Assembly (NCBI GenBank): GCA_003224715.1
Contig: QHZP01000008.1
Location: 55,570-91,046 of the forward strand
Direction of reading: 5' to 3'
DNA length: 35,477 nucleotides
Origin: Acidobacteriota bacterium
GTDB taxonomy: Bacteria; Acidobacteriota; Terriglobia; Versatilivoradales; Versatilivoraceae
The translations under genes were made by a program, and so were the position numbers. Positions 28,065 to 35,477 of the stretch are shown here, piece after piece. Below the pieces are notes generated by a model. That model ran no database searches and was not told where the DNA came from. It saw only the letters and a program-made list of their open reading frames with translations. The first letter of the stretch is position 1. Each line of letters starts with the position of its first letter.

Positions 28065-29050
28065 TTATCGCGCCACTCTCAAGCTGCCACCCTTCATGAC
28101 AGACTCCATCTCTGTCCTAGTGGCCCAATTTAAATCGCCTGGTATAGAGTGTTTGATGGCAGAATAAGCATTACCCATCTTGAGTGCCGTTTCCACATTT
28201 TGGGAAGTAAGATATCCGTAGATGAAGCCGCCACTGAAAGAGTCACCGGCTCCAACCCTATCCACAATTTCAACCATGTACGACTTGTCGCTATAAAATT
28301 TCCCGTCACTGTAGGCAATGGCTGTCCAGTTATTCTTCCAAACAGAAGGGTTTTCCCGTAAAGTAACGGTCACGATTTTGAATTTGAATTTTTCCTGAAG
28401 CTTTTGGGCCACAATTTTGAAGGAATCAGCCGAAACCTTGGCAAATTTCTCATCCTCTTCGTCATTGACCGCGGTAATCTTAAAAACTACTTTGGTATCT
28501 TCCTCAGTCGTAATGAGCACATCCACGTTTTCCATCATAGGTTCTTGACAGGCTTGTGCTTCTTTGTCGCTCCAGAGTTTACTGCGAAAATTGAGATCAT
28601 AACTGGTCAGCAAACCGGCTCTTTTGGCCGACTTCAAAGCTTCCGTGGTAACGGCCGCAGCTGACTGGCCTAAAGCCGGTGTGATCCCGCTGACATGAAA
28701 CCACTTCGCCCCTCTAAAAACTTTTTGCCAATCCACTTCGCCCACTGTGATTTGACTGATCGCAGACAAAGACCGATCGTAAAGCACAGAACTGGCACGA
28801 GGCGAAGCGCCAAATTCCATGAAGTAAAGACTCCCTGCTCCCGCGCCTTGTTTCGGATGAGCCTCCCCAGTGCGTTTTCGGGAAGCTTCGAAACCCAGGC
28901 CGACGACAATCCCAGACGGCTGACGGCCACCGCCACGTTTAGTTCCCCGCCTCCGACTTGAACATCCAGGGACGAAGTTTGTTCCAGCCGCTGGAAGCCG
29001 GGAGGAGAAAGTCTAATCATCGCTTCGCCAAAGGTAACAACCTCCGCCAT
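28065..29050 (-). pseudogene. kdgK: 2-keto-3-deoxygluconate kinase (PfkB family), reading frame interrupted
   Basis: N-terminal part ORF 28670-29050 (MAEVVTFGEAMIRLSPPGFQRLEQTSSLDVQVGGGELNVAVAVSRLG..NKAREQGV) and C-terminal part ORF 28065-28820 (EFGASPRASSVLYDRSLSAISQ..DRVGAGDSFSGGFIYG) are two frames of one PfkB gene, joined near 28820-28845. Confidence 0.85.
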
Positions 29051-29070
29051 CGCCTCTTCTCCTCATGATC

Positions 29071-30087
29071 CTATTTTAATAAAACAAAACTCTTCTTCTT
29101 AAATTCCGAAAACATTTTCCTTATACTCCCATCTTTGACTTTGGCAGCGCGCTTTTCAGTTCGTCGCTTAGATACAATGTCAGGAAAACACCGTATTGAA
29201 TCCCAAAGTCCCAAGAAGAATGCCACTCGAAAAGTAATCAAGGACTGAAGAACCAGGAGAAACAGCGATCCCAAATGCATTATCAGCATGCTAGGATCAT
29301 GAAGATTTTTCCACATAAAAATAAATCGGTTTCGAGTATTGATTCTCTCGACTCGTATCCGGTTGAAGGTACCCCGAATGGTCGTACTGGCGTCATGGTA
29401 GACAATGCTGTTGGGCTCGTAATGGATCACCCAACCTCGCTTCCAGGCGCGGTAAGAAAGTTCAACATCTTCCCAATAAAACGGCGACATCATCGGTTCG
29501 AAGCCACCAATCTCCAAAAGTTTGCGACGATCAAAAGCGCAAAAACCTCCGCAAACGCAAAAAGAATAAAGGATGTCACTTCCTTGCGCCCGAAGCAAAT
29601 CGCCGTTTGTCACATCGTAATTTCGGAAGGCTTTCCAAAAGCCCATGCGGAATTCGCCTATCTTACCGCCATTGCAGAAGGTCAGTTGATCAAGAGCCAA
29701 AGCTTTAAAAGTCACCCCAAAAACTTTTTGGTCTGCGAAATGAGGGATGAGAGGCAGAATGAAATCCTTGTGAACAATTACATCGTTGTTTAATAGAATC
29801 ACTGTCTCGTAACGGCAAGCGGAAAACCCCAGGTTACAGGCCAAGGCGAAACCGCTGTTGCGTCGTCGCGTAATTAGCTTTATGTTTTTTTCAGGGATGG
29901 TCTCTATCCAAGAAATGGTGTCGTCAACACTTCCATCATCGACGACGATGATCTCCCACGGACCGCCCATCTTGAGGTGAAATTCGTTCGTGGCAGCCAA
30001 AAGTGAGGGGAACATCTCTTCCAGGAGCATTCTTCCGTTCCAAGAAGGGATGACCACGCTGATTGAGGGACTGGGGGTGACATTCAT
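29071..30087 (-). CDS. Glycosyltransferase family 2
   Basis: 338 aa; ISVVIPSWNGRMLLEEMFPSLL, EIIVVDDGSVDDT, VILLNNDVIVHKDFI, FYWEDVELSYRAWKRGW. Confidence 0.92.
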   Translation of the reverse strand: MNVTPSPSISVVIPSWNGRMLLEEMFPSLLAATNEFHLKMGGPWEIIVVDDGSVDDTISWIETIPEKNIKLITRRRNSGFALACNLGFSACRYETVILLNNDVIVHKDFILPLIPHFADQKVFGVTFKALALDQLTFCNGGKIGEFRMGFWKAFRNYDVTNGDLLRAQGSDILYSFCVCGGFCAFDRRKLLEIGGFEPMMSPFYWEDVELSYRAWKRGWVIHYEPNSIVYHDASTTIRGTFNRIRVERINTRNRFIFMWKNLHDPSMLIMHLGSLFLLVLQSLITFRVAFFLGLWDSIRCFPDIVSKRRTEKRAAKVKDGSIRKMFSEFKKKSFVLLK

Positions 30088-31304
30088 TCAAGATAACTTT
30101 TGAAAACCCTAGCGAGCCTTTCGATGCCGACGCGAATATTATCTTCATTTTCCTTACAAAAAGCCAGACGCAAGGTGTTGGCTCCTTCTCCGTTGACATG
30201 AAAGGGACGTCCTATAACGTAAGCCACCTTCTGATGCTCCAGGCATGAATAAAGAATCTCTTCACTGTTCAAAGTCGCAGGCAATGTCACCCACAAAAAC
30301 AACCCTCCCATAGGCCGCGTCCAGCGTACTTCACTTGGCATAAAACACTTCAAAGAGTCCAACATCACTTGGCACTTGGCACGATAGAACTCGCGAATGC
30401 TTGGCAAATGTTTCTGAATGATGCCACGTCTCAGACACTCGGCGACTATGCGCTGGTCCAACATACTGCCACACAAGTCAGTGGCCTGCTTGGCAATATC
30501 CAACTTCTCGATGATCTGCTTGGGGGCTACGATCCATCCCGTTCGCAAACCAGGAGCCAGAATCTTGGAGAAGGTGGAAATGTAAAGGACGCGACCCTCT
30601 CGATCAAACGATTTAATCGGCGTCAGTTGCTCCAGCAGGCCTGGGTCGAAATAAACCTCCCCGTAAGGATCGTCTTCAACAATCAATAAGTCGTACTTCT
30701 CAGCTACCTCCAGCAGTTGCTGGCGCTTCCTCAGGGAAAGAGTCACACCGGAAGGATTTTGAAAATTCGGGATAACGTAAATCAGCTTGGCGCGCTTTCC
30801 GGAGCGTCTTGATTGCTCTATTCTTGTTATCAATTCCTCAATTACAAAACCGTCTTCTGCTTGTCGGACTTCGATCAGGGTCGCCTGAAGATTACGAAAG
30901 GCCGAGATGGCTCCGATGTAACTGGGCAATTCGAAGAAGACAACGTCTCCCGGATCAATCATCAGTCGCCCAATTAAGTCCAAACCTTGTTGTGAACCGC
31001 TGGTAATGGCAATCTGCTCGGAAGTCACAGAAGAGATTCCTCTCTTAAGACAGAAATCGACTATCGCGTCAACCAGTCCTCCAAAACCCAATGTCAAACC
31101 ATATTGCAAGGCCGTTTTACCTTCGCTGGCCAGAACGGAGGAGATAATTACCCCAATTTCCCCAGCAGGGAAAGTTTCCTCATTCGGAGCCCCGGCAGAA
31201 AAGCTGATAATCCCGGGTTGGGTTGAAATTCTGGCCATCCTGCGGATGGCAGAATATTGCATTAGCTGGGCATCACCGGAAAAAAATTCTTGATAGTTGA
31301 CCAT
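30084..31304 (-). CDS. PLP-dependent aminotransferase, 2-aminoadipate/MocR-type class I fold
   Basis: 406 aa; ISFSAGAPNEETFP, ITSGSQQGLDLIGRLMIDPGDVVFFELPSYIGAI, YVIPNFQNPSGVTLS, YISTFSKILAPGLRTGWIVAP. Confidence 0.93.
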   Translation of the reverse strand: MVNYQEFFSGDAQLMQYSAIRRMARISTQPGIISFSAGAPNEETFPAGEIGVIISSVLASEGKTALQYGLTLGFGGLVDAIVDFCLKRGISSVTSEQIAITSGSQQGLDLIGRLMIDPGDVVFFELPSYIGAISAFRNLQATLIEVRQAEDGFVIEELITRIEQSRRSGKRAKLIYVIPNFQNPSGVTLSLRKRQQLLEVAEKYDLLIVEDDPYGEVYFDPGLLEQLTPIKSFDREGRVLYISTFSKILAPGLRTGWIVAPKQIIEKLDIAKQATDLCGSMLDQRIVAECLRRGIIQKHLPSIREFYRAKCQVMLDSLKCFMPSEVRWTRPMGGLFLWVTLPATLNSEEILYSCLEHQKVAYVIGRPFHVNGEGANTLRLAFCKENEDNIRVGIERLARVFKSYLE

Positions 31305-31322
31305 AGCAAATTTGCGTTAGGC

Positions 31323-32258
31323 TCATTGACCGATCAAGGCCAAAAGCGAACCCGATTTGATTAGAAATAAATAGTTTTTCAATAGTCCATACCCAAGGTA
31401 GACAAGTAACAGGAGAAGGAAAAAGGGCCCTAACAATCCAGTGCCCAGAAAGAAACTCATTAGCGCCAAGAACCCAATTGCGCTGCAAGTGAGCATAAGA
31501 TTAAGCGCATAAATTAGACCCAAAATTGCGCTCAAGGGTCTTAAGTTCGCAAAAAGAAATTCCGCTGATTGATTCCAGGCGCTCCAAAGTGAACACTCAT
31601 GTTGGGCCACACACAGCTTTGAAATTTCAAGGAATTGGAGGGCCACGCCCAGGATGCCCAATAGAGCCATGATTCCCACACTACAAACCAAAATGGTCCA
31701 GAATTCACTTGAAGCTTCCCCCAGGAAATAGCTTAGTCTCAACGAGTACCTGAGAATGACAAGCAAAGAAATCGAGCCGGTAAAACTGAAAAAAAGGACG
31801 GCAAGGTTTATTAAAAAGAAGGAAGAAAAAAGCCGAACCCCTTTACGACAAAACCCGAGAGCAAACACGATTCCGGAGCCTAACGCATCGCGTGCTTTAA
31901 TCCCTCTGCTATCTTGTTCTCTCGTCAGTAAACCCAGGATACCCGCCTGGAAGAAAGAAGCCAGCAATAACCAGATCGTCGCAGCAAAGCATAAAGTCAG
32001 CAGAATTATCTTGAAAATAAGAGTATCGTTTCTTTGCAGGATCCTGACCAGGACTTTGAAAATGCCAACGCCGCTTTCTGCACTTTCAAATTCAAAGTCT
32101 GAAAATCCCACGGTCTCCAACAGCGTGTAACCCGCAAGAAGAGCAAATCCGAGCGAGAGAGAAAACTGGACCATTCGCCATCCGGTTTGGAGCCACAAGA
32201 GGGAGAAATGAGTGTGGCAGAGTTGAATGCCTTTTCGGAAGGCATGGAAGCCTGTCAT
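31323..32258 (-). CDS. Polytopic membrane protein of unknown function
   Basis: 311 aa with several hydrophobic helices; 4-nt overlap with the upstream Asd-like gene. Confidence 0.8.
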   Translation of the reverse strand: MTGFHAFRKGIQLCHTHFSLLWLQTGWRMVQFSLSLGFALLAGYTLLETVGFSDFEFESAESGVGIFKVLVRILQRNDTLIFKIILLTLCFAATIWLLLASFFQAGILGLLTREQDSRGIKARDALGSGIVFALGFCRKGVRLFSSFFLINLAVLFFSFTGSISLLVILRYSLRLSYFLGEASSEFWTILVCSVGIMALLGILGVALQFLEISKLCVAQHECSLWSAWNQSAEFLFANLRPLSAILGLIYALNLMLTCSAIGFLALMSFFLGTGLLGPFFLLLLLVYLGYGLLKNYLFLIKSGSLLALIGQ

Positions 32259-33268
32259 CGAAGAAATATGCTTTCGGCAGCGGCTACGGCATTGAGGGCT
32301 GAAAGCCTCAGGTTATCCGAAACCGCCCAAAACCAAAATCCTTTGGGATTGAGGAAGTCACGTTTCATCCCGCCCACCTGGACCGTGTCGGTGCCTGAGA
32401 CCTGGACGGGTGAAGGAGGTTCGTCGGCTGTTTGAATGACGGTAAGGTGATCTGAACCGAGGAGACCCTCTACTTCTGCCACCTTAACCGCCTGGTCCAT
32501 CTCGACAAAAATCGAAAAAGAATGGGAATGAAAAATCGGGGCCTGAAGGAGGGTAACGGCCGGCAACGGACAAGTACCCTCCAGCAGAGTTTTTAGCTGA
32601 GAGGAAATAATTTCTTCCACATCGATAAGTTTTTCGCTGGCTTCATCTCCCAACCGTGACAACAGATTGAAGGCAAGCTGGCGATCGAAAACCGCTTGGG
32701 GTCCTTTCTGAAAGGAAAAAATATTGAGCGTTTGTTGCTCCAATTCTTCCACCCCCGTGTTTCCTCGCTCTGAAGCTGGTTCGAAGATACTAATAACACA
32801 GTTCCTTATCTCATGCCGAAGGCATAATCGCTTAAGGAGGACCGCTATCGAAATTACGGCCGGGTGAGGGGAGCAGACCACCCCCTGATGGGGTTGAATC
32901 GGAAAACCTGTTCCCATCTGATCTTCAAGATATATAGGGATCTGTCGATCTTTGGGAAAAGCATGAGTCAAATCAATAGACACAAAATTATTTTGGCGAG
33001 CCAAAGGGGCGTAGGTTTGAGTCGTGCTAGGATCGCCTGCGAAAAAAACCAAGTCGATAAACGCAAAGCTGCTTTCCTGGATGGCGAGCGAAAAGACGGG
33101 TTCTCCATCGAACTCGCTGAGACGTCCCAGGTCCTCGTCACTATCCATCAAGACCATTTTGGAAATGGGGAATTTCCTTTCATTCAAAACAGTCTGAACC
33201 TCTTTGCCTTTGAGCGTTGAAGCTCCAACGATCGCGACTTTTAATTTCGTCGAATTGGGCTGCGTCAT
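32255..33268 (-). CDS. Aspartate-semialdehyde dehydrogenase-like protein (USG-1/Asd family), likely non-catalytic
   Basis: 337 aa; LKVAIVGASTLKGKEVQTVLNERKFPISKMVLMDSDEDLG, FAGDPSTTQTYAPLA, PVQVSGTDTVQVGGMKRD; canonical Cys position appears replaced in CSPHPAVISIAVLLKRL. Confidence 0.83.
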   Translation of the reverse strand: MTQPNSTKLKVAIVGASTLKGKEVQTVLNERKFPISKMVLMDSDEDLGRLSEFDGEPVFSLAIQESSFAFIDLVFFAGDPSTTQTYAPLARQNNFVSIDLTHAFPKDRQIPIYLEDQMGTGFPIQPHQGVVCSPHPAVISIAVLLKRLCLRHEIRNCVISIFEPASERGNTGVEELEQQTLNIFSFQKGPQAVFDRQLAFNLLSRLGDEASEKLIDVEEIISSQLKTLLEGTCPLPAVTLLQAPIFHSHSFSIFVEMDQAVKVAEVEGLLGSDHLTVIQTADEPPSPVQVSGTDTVQVGGMKRDFLNPKGFWFWAVSDNLRLSALNAVAAAESIFLR

Positions 33269-33340
33269 GAGTCGGACCGACCAAGTATGTCTCTAAGCGG
33301 GAAAATGAAGGCAGGAACAGGTTCAGGGGCGAGAGGAGGT

Positions 33341-34180
33341 CTACTTGTTATCATCCGTGCGAGGGACAAGGGTTTCAGAAGACAAGATGGCTTCATTTCT
33401 ATGTTTGAGCAAGTTGTAAACCTTAGCCAGCAACCCGGAACTTGCATAAACTGTAGCCAAGACCAGAAGAACCACCTGGGAATACAGATAGATCAGAGCG
33501 ACTAGCATCGCTAAAAGGTATACATTGATGTAAGACTTCCGATTTCGCAGGTCAATGTCCTTAAAACTGGGATAGCGGATGGTACTGATCATTAGGAACG
33601 CCAAGAAACCGATTAGGATATTCCAGAGGGCCCCGACAGACCAATGGTTAACTGGTTCTGGAGTGAAGTGGATAATCGCCGCAATCATTCCTGCGCCGGC
33701 GGGGATCGGCATACCGATAAAGTACTTCTTCAGGAGGGTTTGAGCCAAGGACGATTGCGGCTTGCTAGTTTGTATATTAAACCGGGCCAATCGCATGGTT
33801 CCGCAGATTAGGAAAGCGAAACAAACAATCCATCCGATCTGCTGAGCATGTTTGGCGTAAGGAGGAAATGTCGCGGTAATCGACTTCAGTCCCCAAATAT
33901 AGGCCAAGACGCTGGGTGCCAAACCGAAGGTGACAACATCTGCCAAGGAATCCATCTGAACTCCAAATTCACTGCAGGAATTGGTCAGGCGAGCGATCCT
34001 TCCATCCATCCCATCAAAAACAACCGCCAATCCTATGGCAATAGCGGCCAAATCAAACTCGCCTTTCATCGTGTTAATCAACGCGTAAAACCCGCAAAAA
34101 ATCGTTCCGATACTAAACAAGGTAGGAAGAATATAAATCCCACGACGAAATTTTCGATTTTTCTTGCCGTCCTCAGACAT
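33341..34180 (-). CDS. pssA: CDP-diacylglycerol-serine O-phosphatidyltransferase
   Basis: ORF 33341-34210; ATG at 34180 (MSEDGKKNRKFRRGIYILPTLFSIGTIFCGFYALI) preferred; CDP-alcohol phosphotransferase motif FDGMDGRIARLTNSCSEFGVQMDSLADVVTFGLAPSVLAY. Confidence 0.94.
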   Translation of the reverse strand: MSEDGKKNRKFRRGIYILPTLFSIGTIFCGFYALINTMKGEFDLAAIAIGLAVVFDGMDGRIARLTNSCSEFGVQMDSLADVVTFGLAPSVLAYIWGLKSITATFPPYAKHAQQIGWIVCFAFLICGTMRLARFNIQTSKPQSSLAQTLLKKYFIGMPIPAGAGMIAAIIHFTPEPVNHWSVGALWNILIGFLAFLMISTIRYPSFKDIDLRNRKSYINVYLLAMLVALIYLYSQVVLLVLATVYASSGLLAKVYNLLKHRNEAILSSETLVPRTDDNK

Positions 34181-34756
34181 GGCTGAACCTCCCGATGACG
34201 CTATTTCCACCCTTCACTTTATCGCCTAAAGTTACTTCCAGTCTTACATTCTCTGGCAAGAAAATATCTACCCGGGAGCCAAACTTGATCAAACCGATAC
34301 GCTCTCCCTTCCCGACATTGTCTCCTGCCTTTTTCCAGCAGACAATCCGCCTTGCCAGAATGCCAGCAATTTGACTGAATCTCACCTTTTGGCAGTCGTT
34401 GTCTCCACAGAGGCTCCATCGTCGAAGGCTACTTTAAACTTGCCTGGGACATAGCGAATGCTTTCAATTTTTCCTGCGATGGGAGAACGGTTGACATGTA
34501 CGTTGAAGATAGACAAAAAAATCGAGACCCGCGTGGTTCCGTCGGATTCGCCGGAAATCTTCACAACCTTTCCATCGGCGGGAGAAACCACCACGGCTTC
34601 ATCCGCGGGTATAGACCTGTCAGGGTCACGAAAAAAGAATCCGACAAACAGTGTCAAAGCAAGAAACAAAAATGCACCCCATTTAGGTCCGAACCAAAAA
34701 GAGAAAGCGGTACTCAGGGCGAGAGGAATCAAAAATGGGTAGGCTTCTTTGGCCAT
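34173..34756 (-). pseudogene. psd: Phosphatidylserine decarboxylase, reading frame interrupted
   Basis: N-terminal ORF 34382-34756 (FFFRDPDRSIPADEAVVVSPADGKVV..SIFLSIFNVHVNRSPIAGKIESIRYVPGKFKVAFDDGASVE) and C-terminal ORF 34173-34385 (RFSQIAGILARRIVCWKKAGDNVGKGERIGLIKFGSRVDIFLP, with the F-G-S processing motif) are two frames of one gene; stop overlaps the pssA start. Confidence 0.85.
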
Positions 34757-34786
34757 AAAGTAAAGAGGTCGATTACCTCACACCCG

Positions 34787-35032
34787 TCATTGAGATGTAC
34801 CACCATCGGGCAAACCCGCGTTCTTCTGCCAGACCTGGAATAGAGCACGTCCCATCAAAGCGTATCCCAAAGACCTGCTGAGTATTATAGCCCAAGACCC
34901 GCAGCCGAGGAAAGCAATCAAAGAAGCTTGAGCCCAGGCGAAGAACAGCCCCCAAATTTTGGCGATCTTTTTGCGGGAATCGGCAAGCGGCTGCCCGCCA
35001 GGGGGCCACTTTCTCCCACTCCGTCTGCCCAA
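34787..35032 (-). CDS. Small hypothetical membrane protein
   Basis: 81 aa ORF with hydrophobic stretch IWGLFFAWAQASLIAFLGCGSWAIILSRSLGYALMG; positioned between psd and the DUF465 gene on the same strand. Confidence 0.4.
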   Translation of the reverse strand: MGRRSGRKWPPGGQPLADSRKKIAKIWGLFFAWAQASLIAFLGCGSWAIILSRSLGYALMGRALFQVWQKNAGLPDGGTSQ

Positions 35033-35105
35033 AAGCCTAGACCTTAAGGAGATCTTGTTGCCGTTGTTTTCGTCGGCCTTTCTGCTGCTCGGGGATCAAC
35101 AAAAA

Positions 35106-35129
35106 GGGGGAATCGTTTTCGATTCCCCC
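35106..35129 (-). terminator. Rho-independent terminator downstream of the DUF465 gene
   Basis: Perfect 10-bp stem GGGGGAATCG-TTTT-CGATTCCCCC preceded on + by AAAAA (= TTTTT on the minus strand after the stem). Confidence 0.85.
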
Positions 35130-35190
35130 TGTTATTCCAATCTCTTTATCGAAGGGATAAATGGTTCAAGCGAGTCTACTAAGGGCCATT

Positions 35191-35442
35191 TTACTTCGAA
35201 GGACCTGCTTGCTTAGCGGCTTGCTGGCGGTATTTCTGGATCATGATTTCCATTTGGTCTTTGACGTGAAGCTTCCATTTCTTGAGCTTAACTTCTTCAA
35301 CCTTTTCTTCTTCGGACAGATAATTCTTATGGAGTAGTTTCTCCAACTGCTCTTCATAGTTAGAATGCTTTTGGGCCAGCCTTCTGAATTCTTCGCTAGA
35401 CTGCAAGAGATGTTCCTTAATATCGAAGGTCCCTAATTCCAT
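35191..35442 (-). CDS. DUF465/YdcH family protein
   Basis: MELGTFDIKEHLLQSSEEFRRLAQKHSNYEEQLEKLLHKNYLSEEEKVEEVKLKKWKLHVKDQMEIMIQKYR; SD AGGAGG upstream. Confidence 0.88.
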   Translation of the reverse strand: MELGTFDIKEHLLQSSEEFRRLAQKHSNYEEQLEKLLHKNYLSEEEKVEEVKLKKWKLHVKDQMEIMIQKYRQQAAKQAGPSK

Positions 35443-35477
35443 CACCCAACCTCCTTTTTTCTTATTGAGGATTTTTC

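Noticed and set aside
34380-34400. Programmed -1 ribosomal frameshift in psd at GCC AAA AGG TGA
   Set aside because: The site is not a canonical slippery heptamer in frame, and the conserved ENEQ-type segment would still be missing, so slippage alone would not restore the protein.
1-35477. CRISPR arrays, prophage, transposons, toxin-antitoxin or defence islands
   Set aside because: No repeat-spacer pattern, transposase, integrase, phage structural gene or recognised defence domain seen in either strand.
1-35477. tRNA or rRNA genes
   Set aside because: No tRNA-like cloverleaf with GTTCRANNC T-loop or rRNA signature was noticed by eye; a tRNAscan-SE/barrnap run would be decisive.

Overview
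The 35.5 kb window is a mostly housekeeping and metabolic bacterial chromosome segment. The overall look suggests an Acidobacteriota-like organism, but that is inference and was not tested. Gene content, in order: a partial DUF374-type acyltransferase (edge-truncated, missing from the ORF track); etfA/etfB; a bidomain chromate transporter; an rbsB/rbsC-like sugar ABC pair without an ATPase; nicotinate phosphoribosyltransferase; a small lipoprotein; B12-dependent ribonucleotide reductase nrdJ; a HIT protein; the cluster rpmE-DUF1385-prfA-prmC; rpsA; sppA; an HU-like protein; a second HIT protein; an NtrB/NtrC-type two-component pair; a secreted PQQ-type sugar dehydrogenase with a duplicated C-terminal module; metF; a GC-rich MFS transporter; eda; kdgK; a GT2 glycosyltransferase; a PLP aminotransferase; a membrane protein; a degenerate Asd paralog; pssA/psd; and a DUF465/YdcH protein. 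I found no CRISPR array, prophage, transposase or recognisable defence system, and no convincing new multi-gene system. The observations most worth checking are: (a) four reading-frame breaks (kdgK, psd, prmC, a lipoprotein gene), three of which appear to combine a small internal deletion with a frameshift; (b) a tandem NrdR-box-like pair 31 bp apart upstream of nrdJ, followed by a promoter and a long-stem leader hairpin; (c) a structured rpsA leader with a possible 13-codon uORF; (d) a GC-rich MFS gene fused exactly to metF (TAAATG) with a repeat-like element at its other end; (e) an Asd paralog that appears to lack the catalytic cysteine.
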